A stretch of 63,964 bases of DNA, from positions 1-63,964 of the forward strand of contig NZ_PVNK01000204.1 in NCBI RefSeq assembly GCF_002994615.1, given 5' to 3'. The notes beneath the pieces were generated by a model. That model searched no databases and had not been told where the DNA came from. It worked only from the letters and a program-made list of their open reading frames with translations. Position numbers and translations under genes: made by a program. This document shows, piece by piece, positions 39,737 to 48,357 of this stretch (within the stretch, counting starts at the first letter, position 1; each line of letters begins with the position of its first letter). This DNA comes from Enhygromyxa salina. Its GTDB lineage: Bacteria > Myxococcota_A > Polyangia > Nannocystales > Nannocystaceae.

Positions 39737-40048
39737 TCAGCCGGCGGCGGCGACCTTGTTGAAGGTCGTCTGGGTCTGCCAAAAGGAGACCAGGCTGAGC
39801 GGGCCGAGGAGCGAGAAGAGGAACAGCATCGTCGCCGTGTGCTCTCCGTTGCTCAGCCTCTCGACGCCCTGGTAGTACTTCCAGGCGTAGAGAAAATTGA
39901 GGATGGGGATGAAGACGAAGATGAAGCTGGGTAGCTCGATGCCGCGCTGCTGCATCTCTTCCGAGGTCTTGTACAGCCAGATGATGCCGTAGATCCCGAA
40001 GGTGACCATGGAGAGGATGAGGACGGAGATGGGGCTCTTCTCGAACAT
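39737..40048 (-). CDS. DUF4234-family small membrane protein
   Basis: 103 aa from ATG 40048. Two to three TM helices: SVLILSMVTFGIYGIIWLYKTSEEMQ, ELPSFIFVFIPILNFLYAWKYYQG and MLFLFSLLGPLSLVSFWQ. The TFGIYGIIWLYKTSEEM motif is the DUF4234 signature. Function unknown. Upstream frame to 40261 is not protein-like. Confidence 0.85.
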   Translation of the reverse strand: MFEKSPISVLILSMVTFGIYGIIWLYKTSEEMQQRGIELPSFIFVFIPILNFLYAWKYYQGVERLSNGEHTATMLFLFSLLGPLSLVSFWQTQTTFNKVAAAG

Positions 40049-40267
40049 TGCGTGGGTTCCTAGATGGGTGGGAGTCGTCGGTGGTGCGGCGCGATGATCG
40101 CCTGCCCCCTGTTCACTGACAAGCCTGATGATGCGTGTGCTGACACTCATCCTTGGCCGCCAGGCCGCAGCTGGTTGGACCACGTGCTCACAACCGAGCG
40201 TGTTGACGACCTCGGCCTTGGGGAACGCCGTTTGGCTCGGTTCGCGGGTCGAGCTGGTCAAGCCCCT

Positions 40268-40526
40268 TCAGCGGGCGAGGAAGTAGAGCAGCAACGCGAG
40301 GACCAGGAGCACGACGATCGGCAGCCCACGCAAGCTCCGGGCCCGTTCGTGCGATGACCTCGACCTCGACCTCGACCTCGACCTCGACCTCGTCCTCGAC
40401 CACGACCACGGGCGAGGGTGGCGGCTCGAAGTCGAGGCTCGCGTCCGTCTGCGCGCCCTCGTCCCCTGGTCGCTCGCGTGCCCCGAGCTCGCCGGGATCC
40501 CCGACCTCGACAGCCGGCTGCACCAC
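40268..40526 (-). pseudogene. C-terminal fragment of a tail-anchored protein, frameshifted and truncated at a repeat
   Basis: Two adjacent minus-strand frames look coding in series: an acidic frame with QTDASLDFEPPPSPVVVVEDE and a run of Val-Glu pairs (about 40350-40526), then, one frame over, RGLPIVVLLVLALLLYFLAR ending at a stop 40268. Joined, they would give a C-terminally membrane-anchored acidic protein. The GTG start candidate lies inside the CTAG repeat (40521-40552), suggesting that insertion removed the 5' end. A frameshift would lie near 40330-40350. Weakly supported. Confidence 0.4.
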
Positions 40527-40552
40527 GGGCTGCTAGCACCCCGGGCTGCTAG
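40521..40552. repeat. CTAG-bounded palindromic repeat, degenerate copy
   Basis: On the minus strand it reads CTAGCAGCCCGGGGTG followed by CTAGCAGCCCGTGGTG. Two 16-bp units of the same family as at 14869 and 55286; the outer third CTAG is lost. It sits at the 5' end of the truncated tail-anchored frame. Confidence 0.85.
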
Positions 40553-40649
40553 GCGTCCGGGTCTCGTCCGCCGTGTCGCCGCGCGAGCGCAGCCTCGGGC
40601 TCGCGCGCGCGCTGGTCGGACGCCGAGCGGGCTTGTAGGCTCCACGCTC

Positions 40650-41870
40650 ATGTCCGCCACGATCGACGACCAGGTCCGCGCGCTGATGCGGGGGACGGAC
40701 TTCGGTGACGAGGGGCTGCGCGAGACCGCGAGCAGGGAGCTCGCGGAGGCGCTGCGCAGGGCGCAGAAGGAGGGCCGGGGGCTGCGCGTCTACACCGGCT
40801 ACGACCCGACCCGACCCGATCTCCACATCGGCCACGCCGTGACCCTGCGCAAGATGCGGCAGTTTCAGGACTTCGGCCACGACGTCATCTTCCTCGTCGG
40901 GACCTTCACGGCCCAGGTCGGCGATACCAGCGACAAGGCCACCGGGCGGCCCCGCCTCGACGCCGACAGCGTGCGGGAGGCCGGGGAGACCTACGCCGAG
41001 CAGGCCTTCAAGGTCCTCGACCGCGAGCGGACTCGGGTCGTGTTCAACGGCGACTGGCTCGCCGAGCTCCCGCTCGCGCAGTTCATCGACGTCGCCGCCC
41101 AGTTCACGGTCCAGCAGTTCCTCGGCCGCGAGGCGTTCCGCAAGCGCGTCGACGCCGGCAACCCGATCGGGCTGCACGAGCTGCTCTACGCCCTGCTGCA
41201 GGGCTACGACGCCGTCCACCTGCGCGCCGACGTCCAGCTTGGGGCGACCGAGCAGCTCTACAACCTCATGGCTGGTCGGCGGCTGCAGATCCACGCGGGC
41301 CAGCCGCCCTGCGTGTGCATGACCATGCCGATCCTCGTCGGCACCGACGGCGTCCGCCGCATGTCCAAGAGCCAGGGCAACACCATCGGCCTCGACGACC
41401 CCCCGGTCGAGCAGTACGGCAAGGCGATGAGCATCTCCGACGAGACCATGGTCGCGTGGCTCCCCCACGTGACCCGCTGGGTGCCCGAGGCCATCGACGC
41501 CCGGCTCGCCCAGCTGGGCGACGGGACGCTGCACCCGATGGAGCTCAAGAAGCAGCTGGCCCGCGAGATCGTCGCGGCCTACCACGGCGACGCGGCCGCC
41601 GACGAGGCCGCGGCGCACTTTAGCCAGGTCCATCAGCGCAAGCAGCTGCCCGACGACATGCCGACCCTCGCCCTGGCCGAGCCGCGCTCGATCCTCGACG
41701 CGATCGTCGACGTCGGGTTCGCCGCGTCGCGCAACAAGGCCCGGCGCCTGCTCGACGGCGGCGCGGTCAAGATCGACGGGGTCGCGATCACGGATCACCT
41801 CCACGCGCTCCACGGCGAGGCCGTCGTCCAGGTCGGCAAGCGCCGGTTCTTCCGCGTCGCCCCCCAGTAG
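40650..41870 (+). CDS. tyrS: Tyrosyl-tRNA synthetase
   Basis: 406 aa. Class I aminoacyl-tRNA synthetase that charges tRNA-Tyr. HIGH signature DLHIGHAV (59-62), KMSKS equivalent RRMSKSQGN (about 237-241) and the tyrosine pocket segment YTGYDPTRPDLHIG. C-terminal S4 RNA-binding domain (about 345-400: ASRNKARRLLDGGAVKIDG). Length and KMSKS variant fit the TyrZ-like type. Start ATG 40650. Followed directly by a repeat element at 41871. Confidence 0.95.
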   Translation: MSATIDDQVRALMRGTDFGDEGLRETASRELAEALRRAQKEGRGLRVYTGYDPTRPDLHIGHAVTLRKMRQFQDFGHDVIFLVGTFTAQVGDTSDKATGRPRLDADSVREAGETYAEQAFKVLDRERTRVVFNGDWLAELPLAQFIDVAAQFTVQQFLGREAFRKRVDAGNPIGLHELLYALLQGYDAVHLRADVQLGATEQLYNLMAGRRLQIHAGQPPCVCMTMPILVGTDGVRRMSKSQGNTIGLDDPPVEQYGKAMSISDETMVAWLPHVTRWVPEAIDARLAQLGDGTLHPMELKKQLAREIVAAYHGDAAADEAAAHFSQVHQRKQLPDDMPTLALAEPRSILDAIVDVGFAASRNKARRLLDGGAVKIDGVAITDHLHALHGEAVVQVGKRRFFRVAPQ

Positions 41871-41961
41871 GGCTGCCGGGCGTACTGCAAGTTTTGGCGA
41901 CAAAGCCCTCGGCGAAAAGGCCAAGCGAGGCGGCGCGAGGCATTGCACCACGGGCTGCTAG
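41871..41961 (-). repeat. Half-copy of the inverted-repeat element, minus orientation
   Basis: On the minus strand this reads CTAGCAGCCCGTGGTG, then GCAATGCCTCGCGCCGCC and on to ACTTGCAGTACGCCCGG. It is identical over about 70 bp to the left arm of the element at 62914-63079, but the right arm is missing. It lies just behind the tyrS stop; it has no obvious effect on tyrS. Confidence 0.9.
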
Positions 41962-42134
41962 GTCGTCGCTTTTCCATTTCTCCATAAGGCACCTTGCACG
42001 AGTCCAAGTTGCCATGTGAACTTAGCGAGAGCCCCTTTGACTACATGAGTCATGTCTGTAACGAGTTGTCCCGCGAGGCGGCGGGGCTCGCTACGGGCGG
42101 CGCGGTCGCTCGTTGTCCTCCGACAGGGGTGGCG

Positions 42135-43307
42135 CTACGCGAGCAGCGGCCCGAAGCGCGACCGATAGGTCGCGAAGTATTCGTCGATGACCTCCGGGGT
42201 CAGCCCGAAGTCATCGAGGGAATACTGATGGCGCCCGCTCTTGTGCTGGCGGTTGCGCTCGAGCCACTCGCCGGCCTCTTCGACCGCGACCCCCTCGGCG
42301 TTGAAGTCGAGCCGGGCGCCGAGCTTGCGCAGCACGGCGCCCGGCGACGCGACGAGCTCACGATACGAGAGATCCACGAAGCGGTCCGCGGGCAGCTGCT
42401 GCCGGGCCCGCTCGAGCGCCTCGAGCCCGCGACCGAGGATGTACAGGCAAAAGCGCCCGATCTCGGCCGGGCGGCGCGGGGAGTCGGTGTCGACGGTCTG
42501 CAAGGTCGCGCACAAGCTCGCGAAGGAGGGCACGACCTGGGCGGGCTCGCGGTGGAGCTGGATGATCGTCGCGTCGGGGTACACGGCCAGCAGCGCCTGG
42601 GCGTGCCACATGTGAAAGGGATCTTTGAGCGCGAGCCTCGGGACCGCGCCGAGCCGCCGCTGACGACGATGGAGCAGCGCTCGCAGCCACCGCTGGTGGT
42701 CGGCGTAGGCCGGGCGCATGTCGCAGGTGCTGAGAAATTGCACGTAGCCCGGCACGAACCACGTGAACGCGTTGGCCATGGTCGAGAAGCTCTTGCGCAG
42801 CAGCCAGTTGCACTGGTCGGGCCACGCGGGGTCCATGGGGTGGATGCTGCGAAAGCTCGGCGCGGCGGCGTAGAGCTCGTCGAGCATGGTCGCGGTCTCG
42901 CTGCGCTGGGCTCGCTCCCACGCGTCGTCGTCGTGGGCCGAGGCGGCCGGGGCGACGAGCTGCCACAGCGGCGGCGCCCACAGGCCCTCGACCCGGGCGA
43001 GGAGGTTGTGGAGCAGGGTCGTGCCGGTTCGCGGGAAGCCGGTGATCACGATCGGCCGCGCGACCTCGAGCTGGGCGATCGCGGGCTCGCTGCGCTCGAG
43101 CTCGGCGAGGGCCGCGCGCTCCCCGAGCTGGGCGATGAGCCGCTCGATGGTTCGGGTTCGCCCGGCCGCGCTCAGCCGGGCCTCCTGGCGCAGGGCCTTG
43201 GTCAGCGCCGCGAAGGCCGGGCGGAATTCGTCTTCGAGGGGTATGTCCACGGCGAAGCGCTGGGCGGCCGCGCCGAGGAGCTCCTGCTCGTCGAGAGGGT
43301 TGGACAC
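42135..43307 (-). CDS. PAPS-dependent sulfotransferase-like protein
   Basis: 390 aa from GTG 43307 (MSNPLDEQELL). 5'-phosphosulfate loop IVITGFPRTGTTLLHNLLA (about 85-103) and 3'-phosphate loop LKDPFHMWHAQALLAVYPDATIIQLHREP (about 220-248, with the R-E-P end). This is the Sulfotransfer_3-type architecture; the acceptor is unknown. The start lies 106 bp inside the upstream protease gene, so a downstream start (for example GTG near 43253) is possible. C-terminal SLDDFGLTPEVIDEYFATYRSRFG fits the family. Confidence 0.85.
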   Translation of the reverse strand: MSNPLDEQELLGAAAQRFAVDIPLEDEFRPAFAALTKALRQEARLSAAGRTRTIERLIAQLGERAALAELERSEPAIAQLEVARPIVITGFPRTGTTLLHNLLARVEGLWAPPLWQLVAPAASAHDDDAWERAQRSETATMLDELYAAAPSFRSIHPMDPAWPDQCNWLLRKSFSTMANAFTWFVPGYVQFLSTCDMRPAYADHQRWLRALLHRRQRRLGAVPRLALKDPFHMWHAQALLAVYPDATIIQLHREPAQVVPSFASLCATLQTVDTDSPRRPAEIGRFCLYILGRGLEALERARQQLPADRFVDLSYRELVASPGAVLRKLGARLDFNAEGVAVEEAGEWLERNRQHKSGRHQYSLDDFGLTPEVIDEYFATYRSRFGPLLA

Positions 43308-44311
43308 CCCCGCACTATACCCTTGCAGAGGAAGGCGAGCAGGAGCGCGAGGACGGGCCAGGTCGGGTCGCGTAGGGGGCCGCGGGGATCGGTGGGCGAG
43401 GTCGAGCATCCGCAGCCGCCCGGCTCGGTCCCGGGCTCGAACGCGGGGCCGCAGCTCGCGGCGGCGCCCGAGAGGGGTCCGCTCGCGCAAGCGCTGCTCC
43501 ACTGACCAGCGGGCTCGAGCGGCGCGCTGGCGAAGTCGCCACAGGTTGCGCTCGGGGCCCAGGTGCCGTCGGCAGCGCGGCAGGGATCGAGATCGAGGCC
43601 GGTGTCGAGCTCGGCGTGGATCAGCGCGTCGTCGGCTCGCGCGGCCAGTCCGCCCGCGCCGCAGGTGTCGCCACCGATGATCAGCCCGACGATCCGCCAC
43701 TCGCCCTCGCGCTCGAACAGCACGGGCCCGCCGGAGTCGCCGAAGCAGCTGTCGTCGCCGCCACCGCCGAGGGTCAGGAGCCCGGCGTCGAGGGCCGAGA
43801 GCTCGGTCTCGACCCAGCGTTTGCGCCCGCTGAGCCCCTGCTCGTCCTCCCCGAAGCCCGCGAGCACGACCGCGCCGCCGGGCGCGAGGGCGTCGAGCTC
43901 ACAGCCGCGGGCGACCGGGACGATCGGCAGCGCGACCGGCTCGGCCAGGCGGCAGTAGCCAAAGTCGCTGGCGTCGACGAGCCCGGTCCACGCGGGGTTG
44001 GGGACGCACGCGATGGTCTCGCGCACGAGCGCCGGAGCCGAAGCGTCCTCGCCGAACACGACCGTGGGCGGGGTCAGGCTCTGGGTGCAGTGGGCCGCGG
44101 TCAGGACCAGCTCGGGCCCAATTAAAACCGCGGAGCAGCCGGGCTCGGGCAGCCACGCGACCGTTGGCAGCGCGCAGACCTCGGCTGGCTCGCCGCCCCA
44201 GATGCCGTGCTCGGTCTTGGGCTCGCTCGCGCTCGCGCTCGCGCTCGCGCTCAGTGTCGTCGCCAGGGTCGTGATCGCCACGATCCGCGCGCGCGTGTGT
44301 CGGCGACCCAC
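43202..44311 (-). CDS. Trypsin-like serine protease, with possible lost MYXO-CTERM stop
   Basis: 369 aa from GTG 44311. Signal peptide (ITTLATTLSASASASA). Chymotrypsin fold with catalytic triad H74 (LTAAHC), D116 (VDASDFGYC) and S193 (CFGDSGGPV). A Cys-rich region follows (about 245-300), then GGCGCSTSPTDPRGP and a hydrophobic PVLALLLAFL, which looks like a MYXO-CTERM sorting tail, but the usual Arg cluster and stop are absent: the frame continues 40 residues into the downstream sulfotransferase gene. A frameshift or lost stop near 43320 is plausible. Exported protease, possibly for predation. Confidence 0.8.
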   Translation of the reverse strand: MGRRHTRARIVAITTLATTLSASASASASEPKTEHGIWGGEPAEVCALPTVAWLPEPGCSAVLIGPELVLTAAHCTQSLTPPTVVFGEDASAPALVRETIACVPNPAWTGLVDASDFGYCRLAEPVALPIVPVARGCELDALAPGGAVVLAGFGEDEQGLSGRKRWVETELSALDAGLLTLGGGGDDSCFGDSGGPVLFEREGEWRIVGLIIGGDTCGAGGLAARADDALIHAELDTGLDLDPCRAADGTWAPSATCGDFASAPLEPAGQWSSACASGPLSGAAASCGPAFEPGTEPGGCGCSTSPTDPRGPLRDPTWPVLALLLAFLCKGIVRGCPTLSTSRSSSARPPSASPWTYPSKTNSARPSRR

Positions 44312-44457
44312 GCTTCATCATGTCGAATTCACGGCGCCAAAGACAGGGCACAGCGGGGCGAGCGAAGACGAGTCCGATTCTGAGCCCAGGCGGCGTGGGA
44401 GCTGGCTCGGGGCCGCGCAGCGGGCCGAGCTCGCGGCTCGCGGCATCGGCAGCGAGG

Positions 44458-45513
44458 TCAGGGCTGCTGCTTTTGCGGCACCCCAACCTCGACTTCGATC
44501 ACGTTGAACTCGTTGTAGGGCTGGGGAAGGTAGAGCGAGGTCGCGCTCCAATCACCGATCCCCGAGCCCCACTGCAGCCCGTGGCCGTAGCGGAACGGCT
44601 CCCAGCCGACGAAGAGCTCGCCCGCGCCGCCGCCCGCGGGGATCTTGTACAGCCCGCGCGAGTGAAACTCGGCCACGTAGAGGTTCCCGCAGGCGTCGAC
44701 GCCGAGGCCATCGACGAGGGCGAGGCGCTCGTTGCTCTCATCGGGGCCCTCGCCGTCGGTCTTGGTCCCGGCGCCGCCGCCTTGATTGGGCGGCGGTGCC
44801 GGGCCGGGGTCGCCGAACAGCGGCAGCGTGCCCCACTCGATCGGCTCGCCCGCTTCGCCGCCCGGCCCGAGCGGGACCCGGTAGATGACCTCGCTTCGGC
44901 CTCCGACGAACAGGGCGTCATAGTCGCGATCGAAGCTGACCCAGCGCGAGACGAAGCCCGGCGCGTCGAGCCAGACTTCGGTCTCGCCGGACTCGGCGTC
45001 GACTCGCACGATGCGGGTCTCGTCGCCAATGTAGATGTTCCCGTCGAGGTCCTCGACGAGCCCGAAGGGGTACACGAGGTTACTGGCCAGGACCGCCGAG
45101 CTGCCGTCGGGGCTGAAGACCAGGACGCGAAAGAACATCTCCTGGACGACGGCGATCCGGCCATCCGACAATTGCCGCACGGCCGCACGACCGGCGGCGC
45201 CGGGCACCCACAGGGCCGGCTGGCCATCGGCGCTCGAGGTCTTGAACAGATCCTGAGTGTTGCTGCCGACGAGGTTGCCCTGGTCGTCGAAGGCCACGTC
45301 GGCGGCGGCGATCGGCCCGTCGAGCTGGCGGATCCAGGGCCCGGGCAAGTTCGCGCAGTCGTAGGTGACGCCCCCGGTGGTGTCGTCCGAGTCGGTCGAC
45401 GTTGACGCTTCGCTGTCGGTGTCGAGCGCCCCCCCTGGGTCGGTGCACGCCGAGATCAGCGACAGGACGAGCGAGCCCAGCGCGCGGGCTGCATGTTGGG
45501 AGCGGGCGCCCAT
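44458..45513 (-). CDS. Beta-propeller (NHL/SMP-30-like) lipoprotein
   Basis: 351 aa from ATG 45513. Lipobox SLISAC (about C20), a Ser/Thr/Asp linker, then repeated beta-propeller blades: DVAFDDQGNLVGSNTQDLF, GLVEDLDGNIYIGDETRIVRVDAESG and GLGVDACGNLYVAEFHSRGLYKI, each with the D-x-x-GNLYV core of NHL or gluconolactonase-like repeats. Catalytic residues not recognised. In line with the MYXO-CTERM gene 16 bp upstream, so likely an operon. Confidence 0.8.
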   Translation of the reverse strand: MGARSQHAARALGSLVLSLISACTDPGGALDTDSEASTSTDSDDTTGGVTYDCANLPGPWIRQLDGPIAAADVAFDDQGNLVGSNTQDLFKTSSADGQPALWVPGAAGRAAVRQLSDGRIAVVQEMFFRVLVFSPDGSSAVLASNLVYPFGLVEDLDGNIYIGDETRIVRVDAESGETEVWLDAPGFVSRWVSFDRDYDALFVGGRSEVIYRVPLGPGGEAGEPIEWGTLPLFGDPGPAPPPNQGGGAGTKTDGEGPDESNERLALVDGLGVDACGNLYVAEFHSRGLYKIPAGGGAGELFVGWEPFRYGHGLQWGSGIGDWSATSLYLPQPYNEFNVIEVEVGVPQKQQP

Positions 45514-45529
45514 CGGATCGGCGAGGCGC

Positions 45530-46090
45530 TCAGGCCCGGCGGCGACGAAGGCCAGGCACGAGCAGGAGCAGCGGCAGCGCCAGGAGGCTCCACGGCGACA
45601 TCGGCCGGTCGCTGACGCTGCACTTCCCGCCCCCCTCGCCGCCGTCTTGGTCTCCGGACTCGCCGGACTCGCCGGACTCGCCGGTCTCGCCCATATCGAC
45701 GGGCGGGACCTCCTCGTCGACATACACGGTCACGCCCGCGGTGACGCCGATGTCGGCGACGACCTCGAGCTCGTGGATGCCCTTGGCGAGCTCGATGTCG
45801 GGGTAGACGCAGCCGTCGGCGCACTCTTGCTCGCCGAGCGAGTCGCCATTGACGAAGACCTCGACGGTCGCGATCGGGCCGTCGTCGAGGCCCTGGTAGA
45901 CGCCGACCTCAGCCTCGAAGGTCGCGGGCGCGTCCTCGAACGAGGCGTTGGGCAGGGGCGAGACGAACCACACCGACGAGAAGTCACCTCCGAGTCCGTT
46001 ATCGCCCGCCTCGGCGGCGAGCGCGTTGCTGGAGGCGAGGCCGAGGGCGGCGGCCGTCACGACGAGGAGCAGTCGCTTACGCAGGTGCAC
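45530..46090 (-). CDS. MYXO-CTERM sorting-domain protein
   Basis: 186 aa from GTG 46090, chosen because AAGGAG lies 5 bp upstream. Signal peptide (LLVVTAAALGLASSNALA). Middle: a beta-sandwich-like segment (WFVSPLPNASFEDAPATFEAEVGV, HELEVVADIGVTAGVTVYV) reminiscent of Ig-like folds with a Cys pair (CADGC). C-terminal end is a Ser-Gly-Glu linker, GGKCSVSDRPMSPW, hydrophobic stretch and RRRRA: a MYXO-CTERM tail. Anchored exported protein of unknown function. Confidence 0.82.
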   Translation of the reverse strand: MHLRKRLLLVVTAAALGLASSNALAAEAGDNGLGGDFSSVWFVSPLPNASFEDAPATFEAEVGVYQGLDDGPIATVEVFVNGDSLGEQECADGCVYPDIELAKGIHELEVVADIGVTAGVTVYVDEEVPPVDMGETGESGESGESGDQDGGEGGGKCSVSDRPMSPWSLLALPLLLLVPGLRRRRA

Positions 46091-46341
46091 TGTCTCCTTG
46101 TGCCATGAGCGCCGCGCTCGATCAGCTCGGAGCCAAAGAAACGAGCAGAACGGCGTTTGGACGGATCTGCGCGGCAGTCGAGGGGGACCCACGCGCGCTC
46201 GCCTGCCTGCGTGGGGTGTCTCGTCGTCGCCGACGAACCTACCCATATCTACTCAACGAGGTAGGCCCCTCGGGTCACCGGGGCAAGGCACATGCAAGAA
46301 ATATAGCGTGATGCTCCGACGTGCGGCGCGGCCAGGGGCAG

Positions 46342-48351
46342 CTAATCCCCCAAGCCCGGGTGCGGTCGGGCCTGCTTGACCCACAGCACCGGCTCGTCGA
46401 ATTCATCGACGTCATCGAACTTGAACTCGACATCCATCGCATACCACCCGTCTTCGTTGGGCGGGTAGATCCCGGCGAAGTAGCTGTGGATCGCGTCGAG
46501 GGCAGTCCCGAGCTCGTAGAGCTCGGCGTTGGTCAGGACCTTCTCACCGGGCGCGACCAAGTTCGAGTGGGCGATGTAGACCACGGGCTGACCGGGGAAG
46601 TCGAAGTGATAGATGAGCTGGTCCGTGCTCACCCCGGGGCTCGGCTTGACGACCGAGGCGCCGCCCTCTTGGACGTTGATGTAAAAGCCCGGCTCGGCGC
46701 CTGACTGATCGAAGATGTTGGCGGTCAGGGCGACGCCGTTGGCCTCTTCGTCAGGGAACGAGCGGTGGACGAGCAGCGCCATGCCGACGGCGGTGTGCTC
46801 GATGCCTCGGTACTCGCGCTCCTCGAACGCGCGGAACGACCACACGCTGGCCCAGACCTGCTTGATCGCGGCCTGAAAGGGATCCTCGGCCGACATCGCG
46901 TAGCCGCTCTTGGACGTGTAGAGGCCCGCGCCCGTGAAGCCCTCGAGGTCCTCGGCGTTGGTGCTCGAGCGAAAGCGCATGCGCAGGCCGGGGTAGTCGG
47001 CGTCGAGCTTGGCGAGGACGGCGGCCTCGAATTCGGCGTTGAGGGGCGCCGCGACCATGTCGTCGCGGAGGCTCGCGAGCATGGTGTCGCGGGTCTGCGC
47101 GTCGTCGCGGAAGCTGTCGTCGGCCAGCAGCTGCGCGATCCGGACGTCAAAGCCGTGCTCGACCAAGAACTGATCGTAGAAGTAGATCGGGACCGCGAAG
47201 GCCTTGGGCGGGTTGAGGTTGGCGCCGATCTTGGCCAGGACCGCGTAGTTGCTGGCCTTGCCGCCGAAGGCCGGGACCGCGGCGTCGATCGCCGCCTCGT
47301 CGTCGAGCATCGGGTCGAGGAGCTCCTCGATGTCGGTCAGCGCCTGGACCGAGAGATCCTTGGCCGGCACGCCGAGCGGGGCCGGGCGGTGCTCCTGCCA
47401 CCAGGCCTCGGCCTGGGCGGCGCTGACCTCCTCGATCGTCCAGTCGTCGGCGGTGACCACAAAGCGCACCCACTCGCCCTCGAGCGCGCGCAGCTCCTCG
47501 TCGGTCCACGCGCCGGCGAGGGCGATGTTGGGCGTGCCGCGGCTTTGGCTGAGCACGTTGATGTGGGACAGCGGGGTCTGAAAGGCCTCGGTGATGATCC
47601 CCGAGACCACGGAGATGTCGTTGGGGACCTTGTCGAGCACGACGAGGTCGCGAAAGCCAAGGTAGGCGCTGTCGAGCTCCGCGGAGCTGACGAACACGAG
47701 CTTGGCGTAGGTCTCACCGGTGTTGAGGATCTGGACCTCTTGATCGGCGTAGAGCGCTTCGGTCGTGATGACTTTGACCCACTCGGGCAGCTCCTCGGCC
47801 TCGTGCTCGACGGCCTCGGAGGTCGGATGAAAGTAGAGACGCTCACCAAAAAAGCTGTTGTCGCGGATCTTGGCGTAGGCGGCCGCGATCATCTTGGCGC
47901 TGGCGGTGTCGTAGGGCGAGATCTCGTAGGTCCACTTGTCGGGCCCCTCGTAGTAGGTGATCGCGCCGAGATAAAACCTGCGGCCTGGCGAGTAATACTC
48001 GGATTGGTTGAAGTCGCCGAGCTGGGGGACGATCGGCTTACCCTGGCCGGAAAGGTGCTCGAACGCGAAATCCCAGTGGATCGGGTAGCGGTCGCTGTTT
48101 TGAACGTAGAGCTGATCGTCGAAGGTGTCGACGAGGGTCTTCGCCGAGTAGGCGTTGACCTTGGCTGAATTGAGCGGCTTGGCGGCGAGCCGATCGAAGT
48201 CTTCGCGGCACCCGAGGGTCTGGCTGGAGTCGGGGTCCTGATCGGTGATCGCGCAGACCTGCGCCTCGGGGCCCGGGTCGCGACACGCGAGCAGGACCGG
48301 GGCCAAGCTCAGACTCAGCAACACGCGGCGCAGGTGAGGTCGTGCTTGCAT
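46342..48351 (-). CDS. Exported PEP synthase / pyruvate-phosphate-dikinase-like lipoprotein
   Basis: 669 aa. Lipobox LLAC (C23), hence outside the cytoplasm. The central swivelling His domain GIITEAFQTPLSHINVLSQSRGTPN carries the phosphorylatable histidine (H263); the ATP-grasp PPDK N-terminal domain follows it with FGGKASNYAVL (about 362) and RSSTNAEDLEGFTGAGLYTS (461-480). Domain order is the reverse of cytosolic PPDK/PpsA (where ATP-grasp comes first), and the C-terminal PEP/pyruvate barrel is missing. The first 240 residues are of unknown fold. An exported version lacks obvious ATP; phosphotransfer to antibiotics (as in rifampicin phosphotransferase) is only an analogy. Last gene of an operon; starts 6 bp after the stop of the upstream gene. 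Confidence 0.85.
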   Translation of the reverse strand: MQARPHLRRVLLSLSLAPVLLACRDPGPEAQVCAITDQDPDSSQTLGCREDFDRLAAKPLNSAKVNAYSAKTLVDTFDDQLYVQNSDRYPIHWDFAFEHLSGQGKPIVPQLGDFNQSEYYSPGRRFYLGAITYYEGPDKWTYEISPYDTASAKMIAAAYAKIRDNSFFGERLYFHPTSEAVEHEAEELPEWVKVITTEALYADQEVQILNTGETYAKLVFVSSAELDSAYLGFRDLVVLDKVPNDISVVSGIITEAFQTPLSHINVLSQSRGTPNIALAGAWTDEELRALEGEWVRFVVTADDWTIEEVSAAQAEAWWQEHRPAPLGVPAKDLSVQALTDIEELLDPMLDDEAAIDAAVPAFGGKASNYAVLAKIGANLNPPKAFAVPIYFYDQFLVEHGFDVRIAQLLADDSFRDDAQTRDTMLASLRDDMVAAPLNAEFEAAVLAKLDADYPGLRMRFRSSTNAEDLEGFTGAGLYTSKSGYAMSAEDPFQAAIKQVWASVWSFRAFEEREYRGIEHTAVGMALLVHRSFPDEEANGVALTANIFDQSGAEPGFYINVQEGGASVVKPSPGVSTDQLIYHFDFPGQPVVYIAHSNLVAPGEKVLTNAELYELGTALDAIHSYFAGIYPPNEDGWYAMDVEFKFDDVDEFDEPVLWVKQARPHPGLGD

Positions 48352-48357
48352 CAAGGT

